Assembly (NCBI GenBank): GCA_024516035.1
Contig: CM044959.1
Location: forward strand, 27,616,605-27,680,604
Origin: Bactericera cockerelli
Taxonomy: Eukaryota > Arthropoda > Insecta > Hemiptera > Triozidae
Direction: 5' to 3'
Length of the DNA stretch: 64,000 bases
How positions within the stretch are numbered: position 1 is the stretch's first letter; every line of letters begins with the position of its first letter. The translations under genes and the position numbers were made by a program. Below are positions 1 to 10,446 of the stretch, piece by piece. The notes beneath the pieces are model-generated. The model ran no database searches and was not told the origin of the DNA. It worked only from the letters and a program-made list of their open reading frames with translations.

Positions 1-16
1 GAACATTAACGATTTT

Positions 17-235
17 TGAGCCAGCGTTGAAGGCACCGGTTCTTGTAGGATCACCGAAGTTGAGCAACGTACAGCGAGGTGTATACTTCGTGATGCTGGC
101 ATTCCGGCCCAACAAAGGCTGGGTGAGGTTTATGTGGATACCCGGTTTTTAGTTTCCTGCGAATAGAGGGTAACACCCCCGTCGTCATATGACCATGCAT
201 TAAAAAGTGAGGTTTAACGTCGTTTTAAAAAAATA
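17..235 (+). repeat. 5S rRNA-derived SINE, diverged copy
   Basis: The 5' part reads as a degenerate 5S rRNA gene (GGTTCTTGTAGGATCACCGA followed by AGTTGAGCAACGT), with a gap where the TTGGATGGGTGACC box would be. It continues into the body shared with the better copy at 19877-20143 (GGCTGGGTGAGGT, then GAGGGTAACACCCCCGTCGT). It ends in an A-rich tail. It sits head to tail with an inverted copy at 300-562. Confidence 0.7.
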
Positions 236-299
236 AATAATTGAAAAGTTATTGTCTTAACATAGCTTTGCTCGGGCAGGGAAATGAAATGATTTTTTT

Positions 300-562
300 T
301 TTTTTTTTAAGTGGGGTTTAACGTCGCTTTCAACTGCCATGGTCATATGACGACGGGGGTTTTACCCTCCATTCGCAGGAAACTCACAAACCTGCTACTC
401 ACATTGACCTCACCCAGCCTGAGTGGGGCCGGGAAAAGCCAGCGTCACGAGAATTAGAATTTGAATGGTCACCCATCCAAGTCTTAACCTCGCTGGATGT
501 CGCTTAACTTCGGTGTTCTGAAGGGAACCGGTGTATTCAACATGCCATCGACGCTGGCTAAT
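300..562 (-). repeat. 5S rRNA-derived SINE, near full length, reverse orientation
   Basis: Read on the minus strand, it starts with a 5S-like head (GAATACACCGGTTCCCTTCA, then CACCGAAGTTAAGCGACATC and GGATGGGTGACC). It continues into the CCCGGCCCCACTCAGGCTGG body and ends in poly(A), seen as the T run at 293-308 on the plus strand. It is over 90 percent similar by eye to 19877-20143. Confidence 0.8.
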
Positions 563-644
563 GAAATGATTAAATCAAGGCATTATCTACTTAATGGAAC
601 GAAACTTTACGTGTGATAAGTTTGGTCAAATGAATCAGGTCCTA

Positions 645-1500
645 CTATTACTTCCGATAAATTTCTAATATAAAAATTATATAATAGGAATGAAACATAT
701 AAGTTCTCAGGAAATTATTATACACAACTCTTGGTAAAACAAAATAATAATCATCGAAATAATTTGAAGATAAAAAACACTGCCAATTATGGACACAATA
801 CTTCCTCGTGATTATTTCACATTATGTACACGTGGGAATTCTGAAATTTTATACTAAATCACTTGTATCTCCAGAACCGCTTAACCGATTTTCTTCAAAT
901 TTATTTCACATGGTAGAATATTATTTTTCCTACATTCTAGATTCTACAAAAAATTCTGTATAGGCAAGTTGTGGACCGTATTTTTTGACTTTTTTGTCCC
1001 AAATTTCGGATTTACTTAAATATCACAGTTAAATTATAATTAATTAATATTAAAAAGCCCATGTAAAAGAATAATATGCATATACACAAAAAGTTTCATC
1101 AAATTCGGGTGTACCGTTCACGAGACATAAGCGTTTAAGTAAAAAGTTAGTGGTCAGGCGCATGGTCTCTGTCACCCAGAACCGCTCGTACAACTTTAAT
1201 GAATTTAAAATGGGACCATCTACAGAACGTGTCCTATATGTGTGCCAAATTTCATCAAAATCCGTTGAGTAGTTTTCTGAGATTTGCTTGTTACAAGAAA
1301 TATTTTTAACAGACCGACAGATCGACGGACTGACAGACGGACACAAAACCAATGTTGCTCAGGAGGTTATGAAACGTCCAGAAATATGAAAAAATTGAAA
1401 TTTACAAAAACGAACACAATACTTCCGATTTCTAATATTAGAAATTTCTCGGAAGTAATACACTGTCAATAAATTATTAACACAATACTTCCTCGTGATT
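645..1500. repeat. interspersed element with ATTACTTCCGA-type inverted ends
   Basis: The left side has ATTACTTCCGATAAATTTCT and the right side the inverse AGAAATTTCTCGGAAGTAAT, around 1437-1457. The interior contains the phrase AATTTCATCAAAATCCGTTG followed by a GACCGACAGATCGACGG-type run, common in insect interspersed repeats. Related pieces occur at 2085-2510, 4200-4350, 27040-27135, 31570-32240 (reverse) and 43520-43565. No intact coding sequence is seen, and the class is not assigned. Confidence 0.5.
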
Positions 1501-1544
1501 GGTTCACATTGTATACACGTGGCAATTTTGAGATTTTATACTTA

Positions 1545-1838
1545 AGCTCACTGGTTAAGCACTCGCTTCCTATGCGGAAGGTCCCGGGTCTGAACCCCGG
1601 CGCCGACAAAAATTTGTATTCAAAATTTGGTTACAGTTGTTTGTAAGGAATACCTTTCGGTGCGCTCGTGTTGACTCAGCACTTAAATGGTAAGTATTGT
1701 GTCACTTCTCGCCCATCAGAGTGGAGGCATACTACGGGATGGGCAGGCTACAACACAGAACACAAGCTTCTACAGTATTAGCTCCTGTTCATAGCTACGA
1801 AATAAAAAAGGCTGTTAAACACTCATGTTTAAAAAATA
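1545..1838 (+). repeat. tRNA-headed SINE, family A
   Basis: A tRNA-like head with a B-box-like GGGTCTGAACCCC is followed by a body (AAAATTTGGTTACAGTTGTT, CTCGCCCATCAGAG) and an end AAAAAAGGCTGTTAAACACTC. Other copies are at 4040-4202, 8280-8530, 36735-36980 (-), 47150-47280 (-, truncated), 56936-57195 (-) and 62245-62535. It is not a functional tRNA gene, because the cloverleaf does not close. Confidence 0.75.
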
Positions 1839-1871
1839 AAATAAAACTCCTTTGTATCTCTTGTACAGTGC

Positions 1872-2085
1872 ACTGGTAGTCAAGTGGTTAAAGCGCTAGT
1901 CTGGTGATCCAGGTAGTGTATTGATTCGTTGGTTCGAATCCCATCCAGTGCATGAATTTTTCCTCATTTATTTGAGTTTGTAACCACAAAATAATAAGAC
2001 TCTGAGGGTTAAGGTGGTAGAAAATGCTTTGAGCATTAACCTCGCCTGGTGGTTACCTTCCACTATAGAGTGATATTATATCTCA
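1872..2085 (+). repeat. tRNA-headed SINE, family B
   Basis: The head GTAGTCAAGTGGTTAAAGCG and B box GGTTCGAATCCC are followed by a body ending AACCTCGCCTGGTGGTTACC. Other copies are at 41637-42047 (-, interrupted), 47340-47395 (fragment), 56145-56350 and 61515-61620 (-). Confidence 0.75.
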
Positions 2086-2510
2086 AACTGCTTAACCGAT
2101 TTTCTTCAAATTTTATAAGTATATGGTAGAATACCGTTTTTCCTACAAACCCAACTCCACAAAAAGTTCTGTATCGGCAAGTCATATAGACGTTATTTTT
2201 GCACTTTTTTGTAAAAAAAAAATTGGATTTCCTAAATATCAAAGCTTATGATTTAGCTATATAAATGCACAATGAGAACGCTAACTCCCAGCATATATAC
2301 ATACATAATTTCGTGACAATTGGGTGTATCGTTCAAGAGATATAAGCCTTTAAGTAAAAATTTAGTGGTCAGGCACATGGTCTGTATCACCAAGAAGCGA
2401 TAGTGCGAAGTTAATGAATTTAAAATGGGACCACCTACAATACGTCTCCTATACCTATTATATGTGTACAAAATTTCGTCAAAATCTCGAAAGTAATAAG
2501 AAGTTGTAAA
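2085..2510. repeat. second copy of the 645-1500 element (internal part)
   Basis: It shares CTTAACCGATTTTCTTCAAA, TTCTGTAT-GGCAAGT and GAATTTAAAATGGGACCA with 645-1500 in the same order. It carries no intact reading frame. Confidence 0.5.
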
Positions 2511-3535
2511 GTCGGCAATAATATAATTACCTCCATTCTCCCTTTGTTTTTATTTCTAACGGTCTGAATTTCGTAAAACACAACCCTTTTTTTATATGAG
2601 TTGCATCTGTACTTTGCCTTTGGAGCGTGGTAGGTATCCCCTTTTATAAGAAGGCCATTAAATACAAGAGATCTGCACTTTTAAATCTAAACCAAATTTG
2701 ATCCTTTATTATGTCTTAACAACTATGACCTTCTCACAGACCCTCCACAGGAGAAGGCAAAATACTGCTATATACCTATCTATTAGTCATTTGGTTGTGA
2801 GTTCGAGATTGTTGAATGCTATAATAATTCAGAAAGCAATAGGCAATGTTGGTATGATCAGATCCGTCAGAAAGAGAATAAAATACACTGCCAATTATGG
2901 ACACAATACTTCCTCGTGAATGGCATTCAAATTTTTCTACTTTTATTATCGCTAGAAGCAGAGATTTTTTTTACTGAATCACTTGTATTTACAAATGTTC
3001 TAAGGGTTGGGTGGAAGAGATTGCCACAGACAATATATAACCCCGCCCTTTAGGTAGGACATTAACTTCATTCTCTTTTTTTTGTTCTTGTATCTTTGCT
3101 CAATCTTTTTGTTTTTCTTTATAATTTCATTGTATTTTACTGTATATATTTTTGTTCTATCTAATTAAACTTACTATAATATAATGTTCTCAACTGATTC
3201 TCTTCAAATTTATTTATATGGCAAGCGGCCACAACGGAGTCCCAAAAATAGTATGCATATAGCAGTATTTTCGCTACCTCCGTGGAGGGTCTGTGGGAAG
3301 TTAATAGTTGTTAATACATAATAAAGGATCAAATTTGGTTTCGGTTTAAAATTGCAGTTCTCTTGTATTTTATGGCTTCATTACCAAAGGGGCATACGAC
3401 CTACCTACCACGCTCCAAAGGCAAAAGTACAGATGCAACTCATAAATAAAAAAGGTGTGTTTTATTCAAACCGTTAGAAATAAAAAAAGGTTGAATGGAG
3501 GAAATCATCCTGTACAGTTTGCCGACTTCAGATAG
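2508..3535. mobile_element. foldback element with inverted arms of about 260 bp
   Basis: The segment 2508-2775 recurs inverted at 3265-3535. It shares GTAGGT with CCACGCTCCAAAGGCAAA, ACAGATGCAACTCAT, AATAAAGGATCAAATTTGGT and GACCCTCCAC-GGAG in mirrored order. The arms are roughly 80 percent similar by eye. The centre holds unrelated AT-rich sequence and a piece of the AATACTTCC element. No transposase is visible, so it is a non-autonomous foldback element. Confidence 0.65.
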
Positions 3536-3537
3536 TC

Positions 3538-3716
3538 AGGATGGGGGTTTTACCCTCCATTTGTTAGGAATTGTACCAGCTACCCACTAGGGCCGGAAAA
3601 GTCAGCCTCACGTGTTCGGAGGGAATAGAAATTTCTGTGCGAAAAGTCTGCTTCAACCGGGAATTGAACTTAGGACTACGGGCAGTAGTCACAACCGTTA
3701 CGCCATGGAGGCTGGT
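3538..3716 (-). repeat. tRNA-headed SINE sharing its body with the 5S SINE
   Basis: On the minus strand, a tRNA-like head (ATGGCGTAACGGTTGTGACT, then AGTTCAATTCCCGGTTG) is followed by GGCTGACTTTTCCGGCCCTA and ends GGAGGGTAAAACCCCCATC. The same body and end, in the same order, follow the 5S head in the 19877-20143 SINE. See the finding on head exchange. Confidence 0.6.
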
Positions 3717-4039
3717 AAATTTTGGGGATTCCATTACTTTCCTTTCTATATATAGGATAAGGAAAGTAAAAAAGTTATGTTTTAGTTTTATTAAATTCAG
3801 ACGGTTAGAAGTAAAATTAAAGGGAGAGAATGGAGGAAATTATCCTGTTCCTCGACTTTACAACTTCTTATTTTATTATACATAGTTAGCTAATAAGTTC
3901 CCTCTATAATTAGTTTTAAATCTAGTCTTTAGTTCACTGACAATGCCATAACTGGCGAAACGGCCATCTGAAAATAAATAATTAAGTAAAACAAAAAAGC
4001 CAAATATTTTTTATCTTCAAATTATTTCGACATAATATG

Positions 4040-4202
4040 GACGCACGAATATCTCAGTGATTAAGAACTCGCTTGCCATGCATGCGGAAGGTCCCGGGTT
4101 CGAACCCTCGCGGAAACAATAGAACTAGTATTCAAAATTTGGTTATACTTGTTTGAAGGGGATATTTTCCTGTGCGTTCTTTTTGACCCAACACCTAAAA
4201 TC
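4040..4202 (+). repeat. SINE family A, 3'-truncated
   Basis: It has head B box GGGTTCGAACCC and body TTCAAAATTTGGTTATACTTG. It breaks off near 4202 into a piece of the AATACTTCC element. Confidence 0.65.
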
Positions 4203-4755
4203 TCAGAAACTACCGAACGAATGTCAACGAAATTTTGTAAACATACATACATGTAGGGGACGTATTGTAGATGGTCCAATTTTAAATCTATTAACTTTGT
4301 ATGAGCTTCTTGGTAATAAAAACCGTGCGCCTGACCTCCAACCATATCTCGTGAACAGTTATATCTTGTACCACGAAACGAAGAGATACCGGATGAAATG
4401 CTTCTTGATTATTTGTGGAAATGTGTGTATGTATGTCCTACCATTAACGTGCGTCAACATTTTTCTGGACCACCCTATAAAATTAGATTAAGTTGAAGAA
4501 TTAACCTTCAGTTTTGAGGTTGTAAAATATCGGTTCCTTCCATTAGTACCATATTATTTTCGGTGTTTGCAATTTCCTAGCCTACCGCAAAACCGAAATG
4601 TGAAGTTCACTATCCTTAATTTTATTTGGGGTGTGGATGATGAGATTGACCCCTGTCGTACCCCTGTTTATTCATACTTTCAATATTCATCTTGATCAAA
4701 AGACTCCACCGATTTGGGTCTTGGAAAATAATCCCAACTCTCCTCCCTCCCTCTT

Positions 4756-4757
<2 letters not shown>

Positions 4758-4819
<62 letters not shown>
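4758..4819. repeat. (CT)n microsatellite
   Basis: A nearly pure CT dinucleotide run of about 60 bp lies just left of the 798-bp tandem array. Open frames across it are artefacts of the repeat. Confidence 0.95.
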
Positions 4820-4821
<2 letters not shown>

Positions 4822-4845
4822 GTTTGAATTCCATAAAAAAAAAAC

Positions 4846-7345
4846 TTCCGTACCGCCAACAGGAAAGCCATAAAGGCTCCTTCAAAATGATTGCATAACT
4901 TGGATATATGAAGGGGTTTTTGAAAAACAAAAGTTGATTTCAATAGCTCTCAACTAACGATTAAGCATGGACTAACACAGATTTTTGATGCTTGCATTTT
5001 TGCCAGGTTTTCAGACCTTTGAAAGTTCGAGGTAGGCCAAAATAGACATTTTTGATAAGAAATGGACAGAATGAAATAATATGTTGATGTTTTTATGTCA
5101 ATTTGGGATAACGTTTCGCAACATCTGCCTAATTTCGTTTATTTTTTTGAAATCGTATGCATAGTTTTTGATAACCCAGGTTATTCTTAACCCAGTTGTG
5201 CGTCAAAAGTGTTTTCCGTTAAAAAGTAACCCTTTATGTAAAATGACAGAAAATGAACGAGGACAGCTTATCTTACAATCTACTAGATCTATCGATAACA
5301 CTTTAGTTCATTCAAATCGGACGTACGGTTCGAAAGATAAGTTCATTCGATTTCTGAAAAGATCCAAAATCTCTGATCAAGTCAAATCTTAAACAAAACA
5401 TGTCGACATATAACCTCTTCTTTAAGGATTTCTTTCAAATTTGAACTGAAGATAGGCAGTGGTGAATAAAGCCTTACCAAGCATTTGGAACCACTTGTTT
5501 GCAGACTCAGCGAAAGTTGAAGGGGTATTTTATCATATTTGACATTTTGCCTTCAATTTTCATCAAGTATGCAATTTTAGGTATTTTAAACTAAATTTTA
5601 GCGAGAAGTAGTCAAAAATATACGTTTTTGGTTCCCAAAAAATTTCCGTACCGCCAACAGGAAAGCCATAAAGGTTCCTTCAAAATGATTGCATAACTTG
5701 GATATATGAAGGGGTTTTTGAAAAACAAAAGTTGATTTCAATAGCTCTCAACTAACGATTAAGCATGGACTAACACAGATTTTTGATGCTTGCATTTTTG
5801 CCAGGTTTTCAGACCTTTGAAAGTTCGAGGTAGGCCAAAATAGACAGTTTTGATAAGAAATGGACAGAATGAAATAATATGTTGATGTTTTTATGCTAAT
5901 TTGGGATAACGTTTCGCAACATCTGCCTAATTTCGTTTATTTTTTTGAAATCGTATGCATAGTTTTTGATAACCCAGGTTATTCTTAACCCAGTTGTGCG
6001 TCAAAAGTGTTTTCCGTTAAAAAGTAACCCTTTATGTAAAATGACAGAAAATGAACGAGGACAGCTTATCTTACAATCTACTAGATCTATCGATAACACT
6101 TTAGTTCATTCAAATCGGACGTACGGTTCGAAAGATAAGTTCATTCGATTTCTGAAAAGATCCAAAATCTCAGATCAAGCCAAATCTTAAACAAAACATG
6201 TCGACATATAACCTCTTCTTTAAGGATTTCTTTCAAATTTGAACTGAAGATAGGCAGTGGTGAATAAAGCCTTATCAAGCATTTGGAACCACTTGTTTGC
6301 AGACTCAGCGAAAGTTGAAGGGGTATTTTATCATATTTGACATTTTGCCTTCAATTTTCATCAAGTATGCAATTTTAGGTATTTTAAACTAAATTTTAGC
6401 GAGAAGTAGTCAAAAATATACGTTTTTGGTTCCCAAAAAATTTCCGTACCGCCAACAGGAAAGCCATAAAGGCTCCTTCAAAATGATTGCATAACTTGGA
6501 TATATGAAGGGGTTTTTGAAAAACAAAAGTTGATTTCAATAGCTCTCAACTAACGATTAAGCATGGACTAACACAGATTTTTGATGCTTGCATTTTTGCC
6601 AGGTTTTCAGACCTTTGAAAGTTCGAGGTAGGCCAAAATAGACAGTTTTGATAAGAAATGGACAGAATGAAATAATATGTTGATGTTTTTATGCTAATTT
6701 GGGATAACGTTTCGCAACATCTGCCTAATTTCGTTTATTTTTTTGAAATCGTATGCATAGTTTTTGATAACCCAGGTTATTCTTAACCCAGTTGTGCGTC
6801 AAAAGTGTTTTCCGTTAAAAAGTAACCCTTTATGTAAAATGACAGAAAATGAACGAGTACAGCTTATCTTACAATCTACTAGATCTATCGATAACACTTT
6901 AGTTCATTCAAATCGGACGTACGGTTCGAAAGATAAGTTCATTCGATTTCTGAAAAGATCCAAAATGGGTGACCATTCAAATTCTAATTCTCGTGACGCT
7001 GGCTTTTCCCGGCCCCACTCAGGCTGGGTGAGGTCAATGTGAGTAGCAGGTTTGTGAGTTTCCTGCGAATGGAGGGTAAAACCCCCGTCGTGATATGACC
7101 ATGGCAGTTGAAAGCGACGTTTAAAACCCCACTTAAAAAAAAAACATGTCGACATATAACCTCTTCTTTAAGGATTTTTTTCAAATTTGAACTGAAGATA
7201 GGCAGTGGTGAATAAAGCCTTACCAAGCATTTGGAACCACTTGTTTGCAGACTCAGCGAAAGTTGAAGGGGTATTTTATCATATTTGACATTTCGCCTTC
7301 AATTTTCATCAAGTATGCAATTTTTGGTATTTTAAACTAAATTTT
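4846..7345. repeat. tandem array of three 798-bp units
   Basis: The landmark TTCCGTACCGCCAACAGGAA recurs at 4848, 5645 and 6443, a period of about 798 bp. Units are nearly identical, with only scattered single-base differences. Each unit carries a conserved 74-codon open stretch (from 5168, 5966, 6764), explained by recent duplication rather than selection. The third unit is interrupted at 6966-7142 by a 5S-SINE fragment. Nothing in the unit resembles a known gene. Confidence 0.9.
6966..7142 (+). repeat. 5'-truncated 5S SINE inserted in the third satellite unit
   Basis: The satellite sequence stops after AAAAGATCCAAAAT and resumes at ACATGTCGACATATAACC. Between them lies a SINE starting in the last part of the 5S head (GGGTGACCATTCAAATTCTA) and ending in poly(A). 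About 30 bp of satellite present in the other two units is missing, so insertion was accompanied by a small deletion. Confidence 0.85.
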
Positions 7346-7383
7346 TTCTACGTACATTTTCAAATTTCATTTTTCTCAGTGTA

Positions 7384-7975
7384 AAAATAGTATTTAGTAG
7401 TACACCCGTCAAAAGTAAAAATAGTATTTAGCTGTACAATACACCCGTCAAAAGTAAAAATAGTATTTAGTAGTACAATACACCCGTCAAAAGTAAAAAT
7501 AGTATTTAGCTGTACAATACACCCGTCAAAAGTAAAAATAGTATTTAGCTGTACAATACACCCGTCAAAAGTTAAAATAGTATTTAGTAGTACAATACAC
7601 CCGTCAAAAGTAAAAATAGTATTTAGCTGTACAATACACCCGTCAAAAGTAAAAATAGTATTTAGTAGTACAATACACCCGTCAAAAGTAAAAATAGTAT
7701 TTAGCTGTACAATACACCCGTCAAAAGTAAAAATAGTATTTAGTAGTACAATACACCCGTCAAAAGTAAATATAGTATTTAGTAGTATAATACACCCGTC
7801 AAAAGTAAAAATAGTATTTAGTAGTAGAATACAACCGTCAAAAGTAAAAATAGTATTTAGTAGTACAATACACCCGTCAAATGTAAAAATAGTATTTAGC
7901 TGTACAATGTACCCGTCAAAAATAAAAATAGTATTCAGTAGTAGGTATAATACACCCGTTAAAAGTAAAAATAGT
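7384..7975. repeat. minisatellite, 39-bp unit, about 15 copies
   Basis: The unit is AGTAAAAATAGTATTTAG followed by (T)AGTAC or CTGTAC, then AATACACCCGTCAAA. Two subtypes (AGTAGTACAATAC and AGCTGTACAATAC) partly alternate, suggesting expansion by dimers. The right end is more diverged. Confidence 0.9.
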
Positions 7976-8279
7976 AACTATGTACGAGTACTTGGTACCG
8001 CACTTGGGCATAATATTATAATACGGTAGTCACTTTGAACTTGCAGCAAAAGAATCATACACGTGAAAAAAGATTTATCATTCGTCTGGCAGGTTTCAAT
8101 TTTTTCAAACTAAATAAATGTGGATAATGTGGATATGTGGAATCGCTCCTCTATTCTACATACCTAGGTATTCCGCTTAGGCTGTGTTTCATACAAACAA
8201 ATTTCTCTTCCATTCATTCCACTTTTCAGGTAAAAGAGGTAGCTAAATTAAATTAAGAACAATCAATGCAAAAATTCAA

Positions 8280-8530
8280 GCTCACGATTAGCTCAGTGGC
8301 TAAGCAGTTGTGCAAAAGGTCCCCGGGTTCGATCGCCGGAGCCGACAAAAAATTGTATTCTAAATTTGGTTATAGTTGTTTGTAAGGGATACCATCCGGT
8401 GCTCTCGTGATGACCCAGCACCTAAATGGGTAGTAATGAGTCACTTCTCGCCCATCAACACAAACCCCAAGGGTTATAGTAGCTCCTGTTTCATGGCTAA
8501 GAAATAAAAAAAGTCCTTGAAACAATCACC
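8280..8530 (+). repeat. SINE family A with poly(T)-rich end
   Basis: The head GATTAGCTCAGTGGCTAAGC and B box GGGTTCGATCGCC are followed by the family A body. It ends near AAAAAAGTCCTTGAAACAATC and a T run. Confidence 0.7.
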
Positions 8531-8901
8531 TTTTTTTTTTTTTTTTTTTTTTTTAAAGAAACAAAATCAAAATTTATGATCACGGATCGTTCCACTTGTA
8601 GATACACTCGCTGAGGGTATAATTATGTTCCACTTGTAGAGGTTATGGTAAAGCCTTATTCCTCAAATCCTCATCCTTACGAGAATTCTTTTTGAATTTC
8701 CAGCTGCAGAGGTAAACTAAGTAGATTTACTGGAAATTTTCCAATACACATATAAATGTAAATTATATTAACGGATTAAACAGATACAAAATTACACTTA
8801 AAGAGTATCTTGGACTTCCAGAAGTCGGGACGAGCAGTTGAAACAAAAAAAAAAATTAACGAAATTTCAACAAAAAAAACCGTAGCTTCGATACTGATTT
8901 T

Positions 8902-9210
8902 TGGTTCGGCTAATTATTGCTGCGTAAGAATATACGTAAAAGAAAAATCAATATTTAGACGAACATCAATTTTATTGGGGTTTTTGTAAAATGAGAAAGA
9001 CTATCCAATATTTATTTTTCAAATTATTAATACAATTTCTTCAACTCATTCTCTATGCGCCAATACCACTCAGAAAACTTAAAAAGTTATATTTTCAATG
9101 AAAATGGAGAAAAGAATTAGCCGAACCTCTAATGGTTCGGCTAAGTATTGGATATTTGTGTAAAGTTCGGCTAAGTATTAATTTTTCTTTTACGCGTTCG
9201 GCTAATTATT
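8902..9210. repeat. GGTTCGGCTAATTATT-bounded repeat
   Basis: GGTTCGGCTAATTATT at the left and GTTCGGCTAATTATT at the right flank about 300 bp. The inverse AATTAGCCGAACC and further GTTCGGCTAAGTATT copies lie near 9117-9200. It is possibly a small non-autonomous element; the class is unknown. Confidence 0.45.
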
Positions 9211-9217
9211 AAGCCGT

Positions 9218-9218
<1 letters not shown>

Positions 9219-9268
<50 letters not shown>

Positions 9269-10015
9269 ACACACAAACCACACACATACACACACACACC
9301 CATCCACACACACACACATCCACACACACACATCACCACACACACACACACACACACACAACACACAGACACACACACACACACACACACACACACATCA
9401 TCGCTGTAAATTTCAAAATCCCGAGCCAAATCTATCATAGCGGATATTGATAATGTAGCAAACTGGCCTATATTTCGAGAACGGTTTGTCAGAATATGGC
9501 AACAAAGGGCTCAAATAAAAGCATGTGATGTTCTGAGACAGTTCTACAATATAAAAAATATAGGTCCTCGCGATAAATTTTAAGTTCCATGCTGGAATCT
9601 GTTAAAAAAACGTGAAAAGTCTGAAAAAAAGGTCAAAATTTCGAACATTCTGGCTTATATCTCCAGAACGGTACGTCAGAATGTGGCCTAAAATGAATTA
9701 AATGAAAGCTAATTTTGTCTAATGTGTTATTAAATAATAAAAAATATAGGTCCTCGCGATAGATTTCAAGTTCCAGGGCAAAGACTGTCTTAAAATCAGA
9801 CCCTTCCTCAAGGAAATACTTGAGGAAGGTCATAACTCAAGGACGGTTTGGAATTTCGGACTTTTGATAGTTTTCCTGATATCGTACGGCCATTTTACTT
9901 GGGGTCATCTCTCATCAATTTTTCGCTATCTCTTACCGTTTCGCCTAAACAATTGCTGCACACAAAGATACAAAGATACAAAGCCCGTCCATATTTCTCA
10001 TTTATATATAGAGAT
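9219..10015 (+). repeat. (CA)n-headed interspersed repeat
   Basis: A long CA-rich block (9219-9400) is followed by CGCTGTAAATTTCAAAATCC and duplicated phrases TATAGGTCCTCGCGATA and CAGAATGTGGCC, ending TTTATATATAGAGATTA. The same element lies reversed at 16211-17356. Open frames in the CA block are repeat artefacts. Confidence 0.75.
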
Positions 10016-10267
10016 TATTTTTTAAAAAAAACCTGTTACCAAGATAAAACAAATCGCAAGTTAATTAGACTTCTTTTTGGGGGATTAGAAAAGTTTTGTG
10101 ATGTTCACTCCACTTTATTTTTCTACAACTTCTACTGTGGTGAGATTGATTTCTGCCAGGGGCAACTATTATTACAGGATTGGCATGAATTGTCCAATCC
10201 CGTCTCTCTTCCATTTGCAACCTCACTAAGTTCCATTTGGCTTTAGTGTCTGATTTTCTGTTCTCAG

Positions 10268-10446
10268 TCACGGACCAAGACGACGTAATGAGTGACATGA
10301 TCTCGCCCCCCTCCCCCCCCGTGGGGGTCGGGGCCACCACAGGCAACGACGAGGCCGCCATGGCGGTGATCATGAGTCTCCTGGAGGCCGACGCAGGCCT
10401 GGGGGGGCCCGTGGACTTTTCCGGCCTCCCATGGCCCCTGCCTTGA
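10268..10446 (+). CDS. cyc: CYCLE/BMAL1 clock transcription factor, last coding exon
   Basis: An acceptor TTTTCTGTTCTCAG precedes a 179-nt exon entered in phase 1 (two bases finish a split codon) and ending in TGA. Its translation contains [20 protein letters not shown] followed by [13 protein letters not shown]. This matches the extreme C-terminus of vertebrate BMAL1, which ends in FSDLPWPL; here Asp is Gly and one Pro is added. In BMAL1 this segment is the transactivation domain, with an amphipathic IxxLL helix that binds CBP and CRY and a Trp-Pro switch near the end. Drosophila CYC lacks it, whereas many other insects keep it. The bHLH and PAS exons are not in the window, so the preceding intron exceeds 10 kb. 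The exon is GC-rich compared with its surroundings, and its last codons are part of a 41-bp tandem array. Confidence 0.93.

Noticed and set aside
1545..1612. True tRNA genes at the many GGTTCGAATCC boxes
   Set aside because: Each is followed by a conserved SINE body and lacks a closing acceptor stem. They are SINE heads.
4622..4930. Open frames rich in Ser-Leu or Arg-Glu across the CT run
   Set aside because: They are produced by the (CT)n microsatellite and have no splice or family support.
5168..7042. 74- to 92-codon frame repeated three times
   Set aside because: Identity between copies comes from the 798-bp tandem duplication. It has no family similarity, and the third is fused to SINE sequence.
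9202..9438. Cys/Val-rich frames in the CA block
   Set aside because: Dinucleotide repeat artefact; the same holds for 16996-17419 and 49460-49862.
10237..10267. Extension of the cyc frame upstream of 10268
   Set aside because: It starts at a TTG and crosses a good splice acceptor. The cyc similarity begins only after the acceptor.
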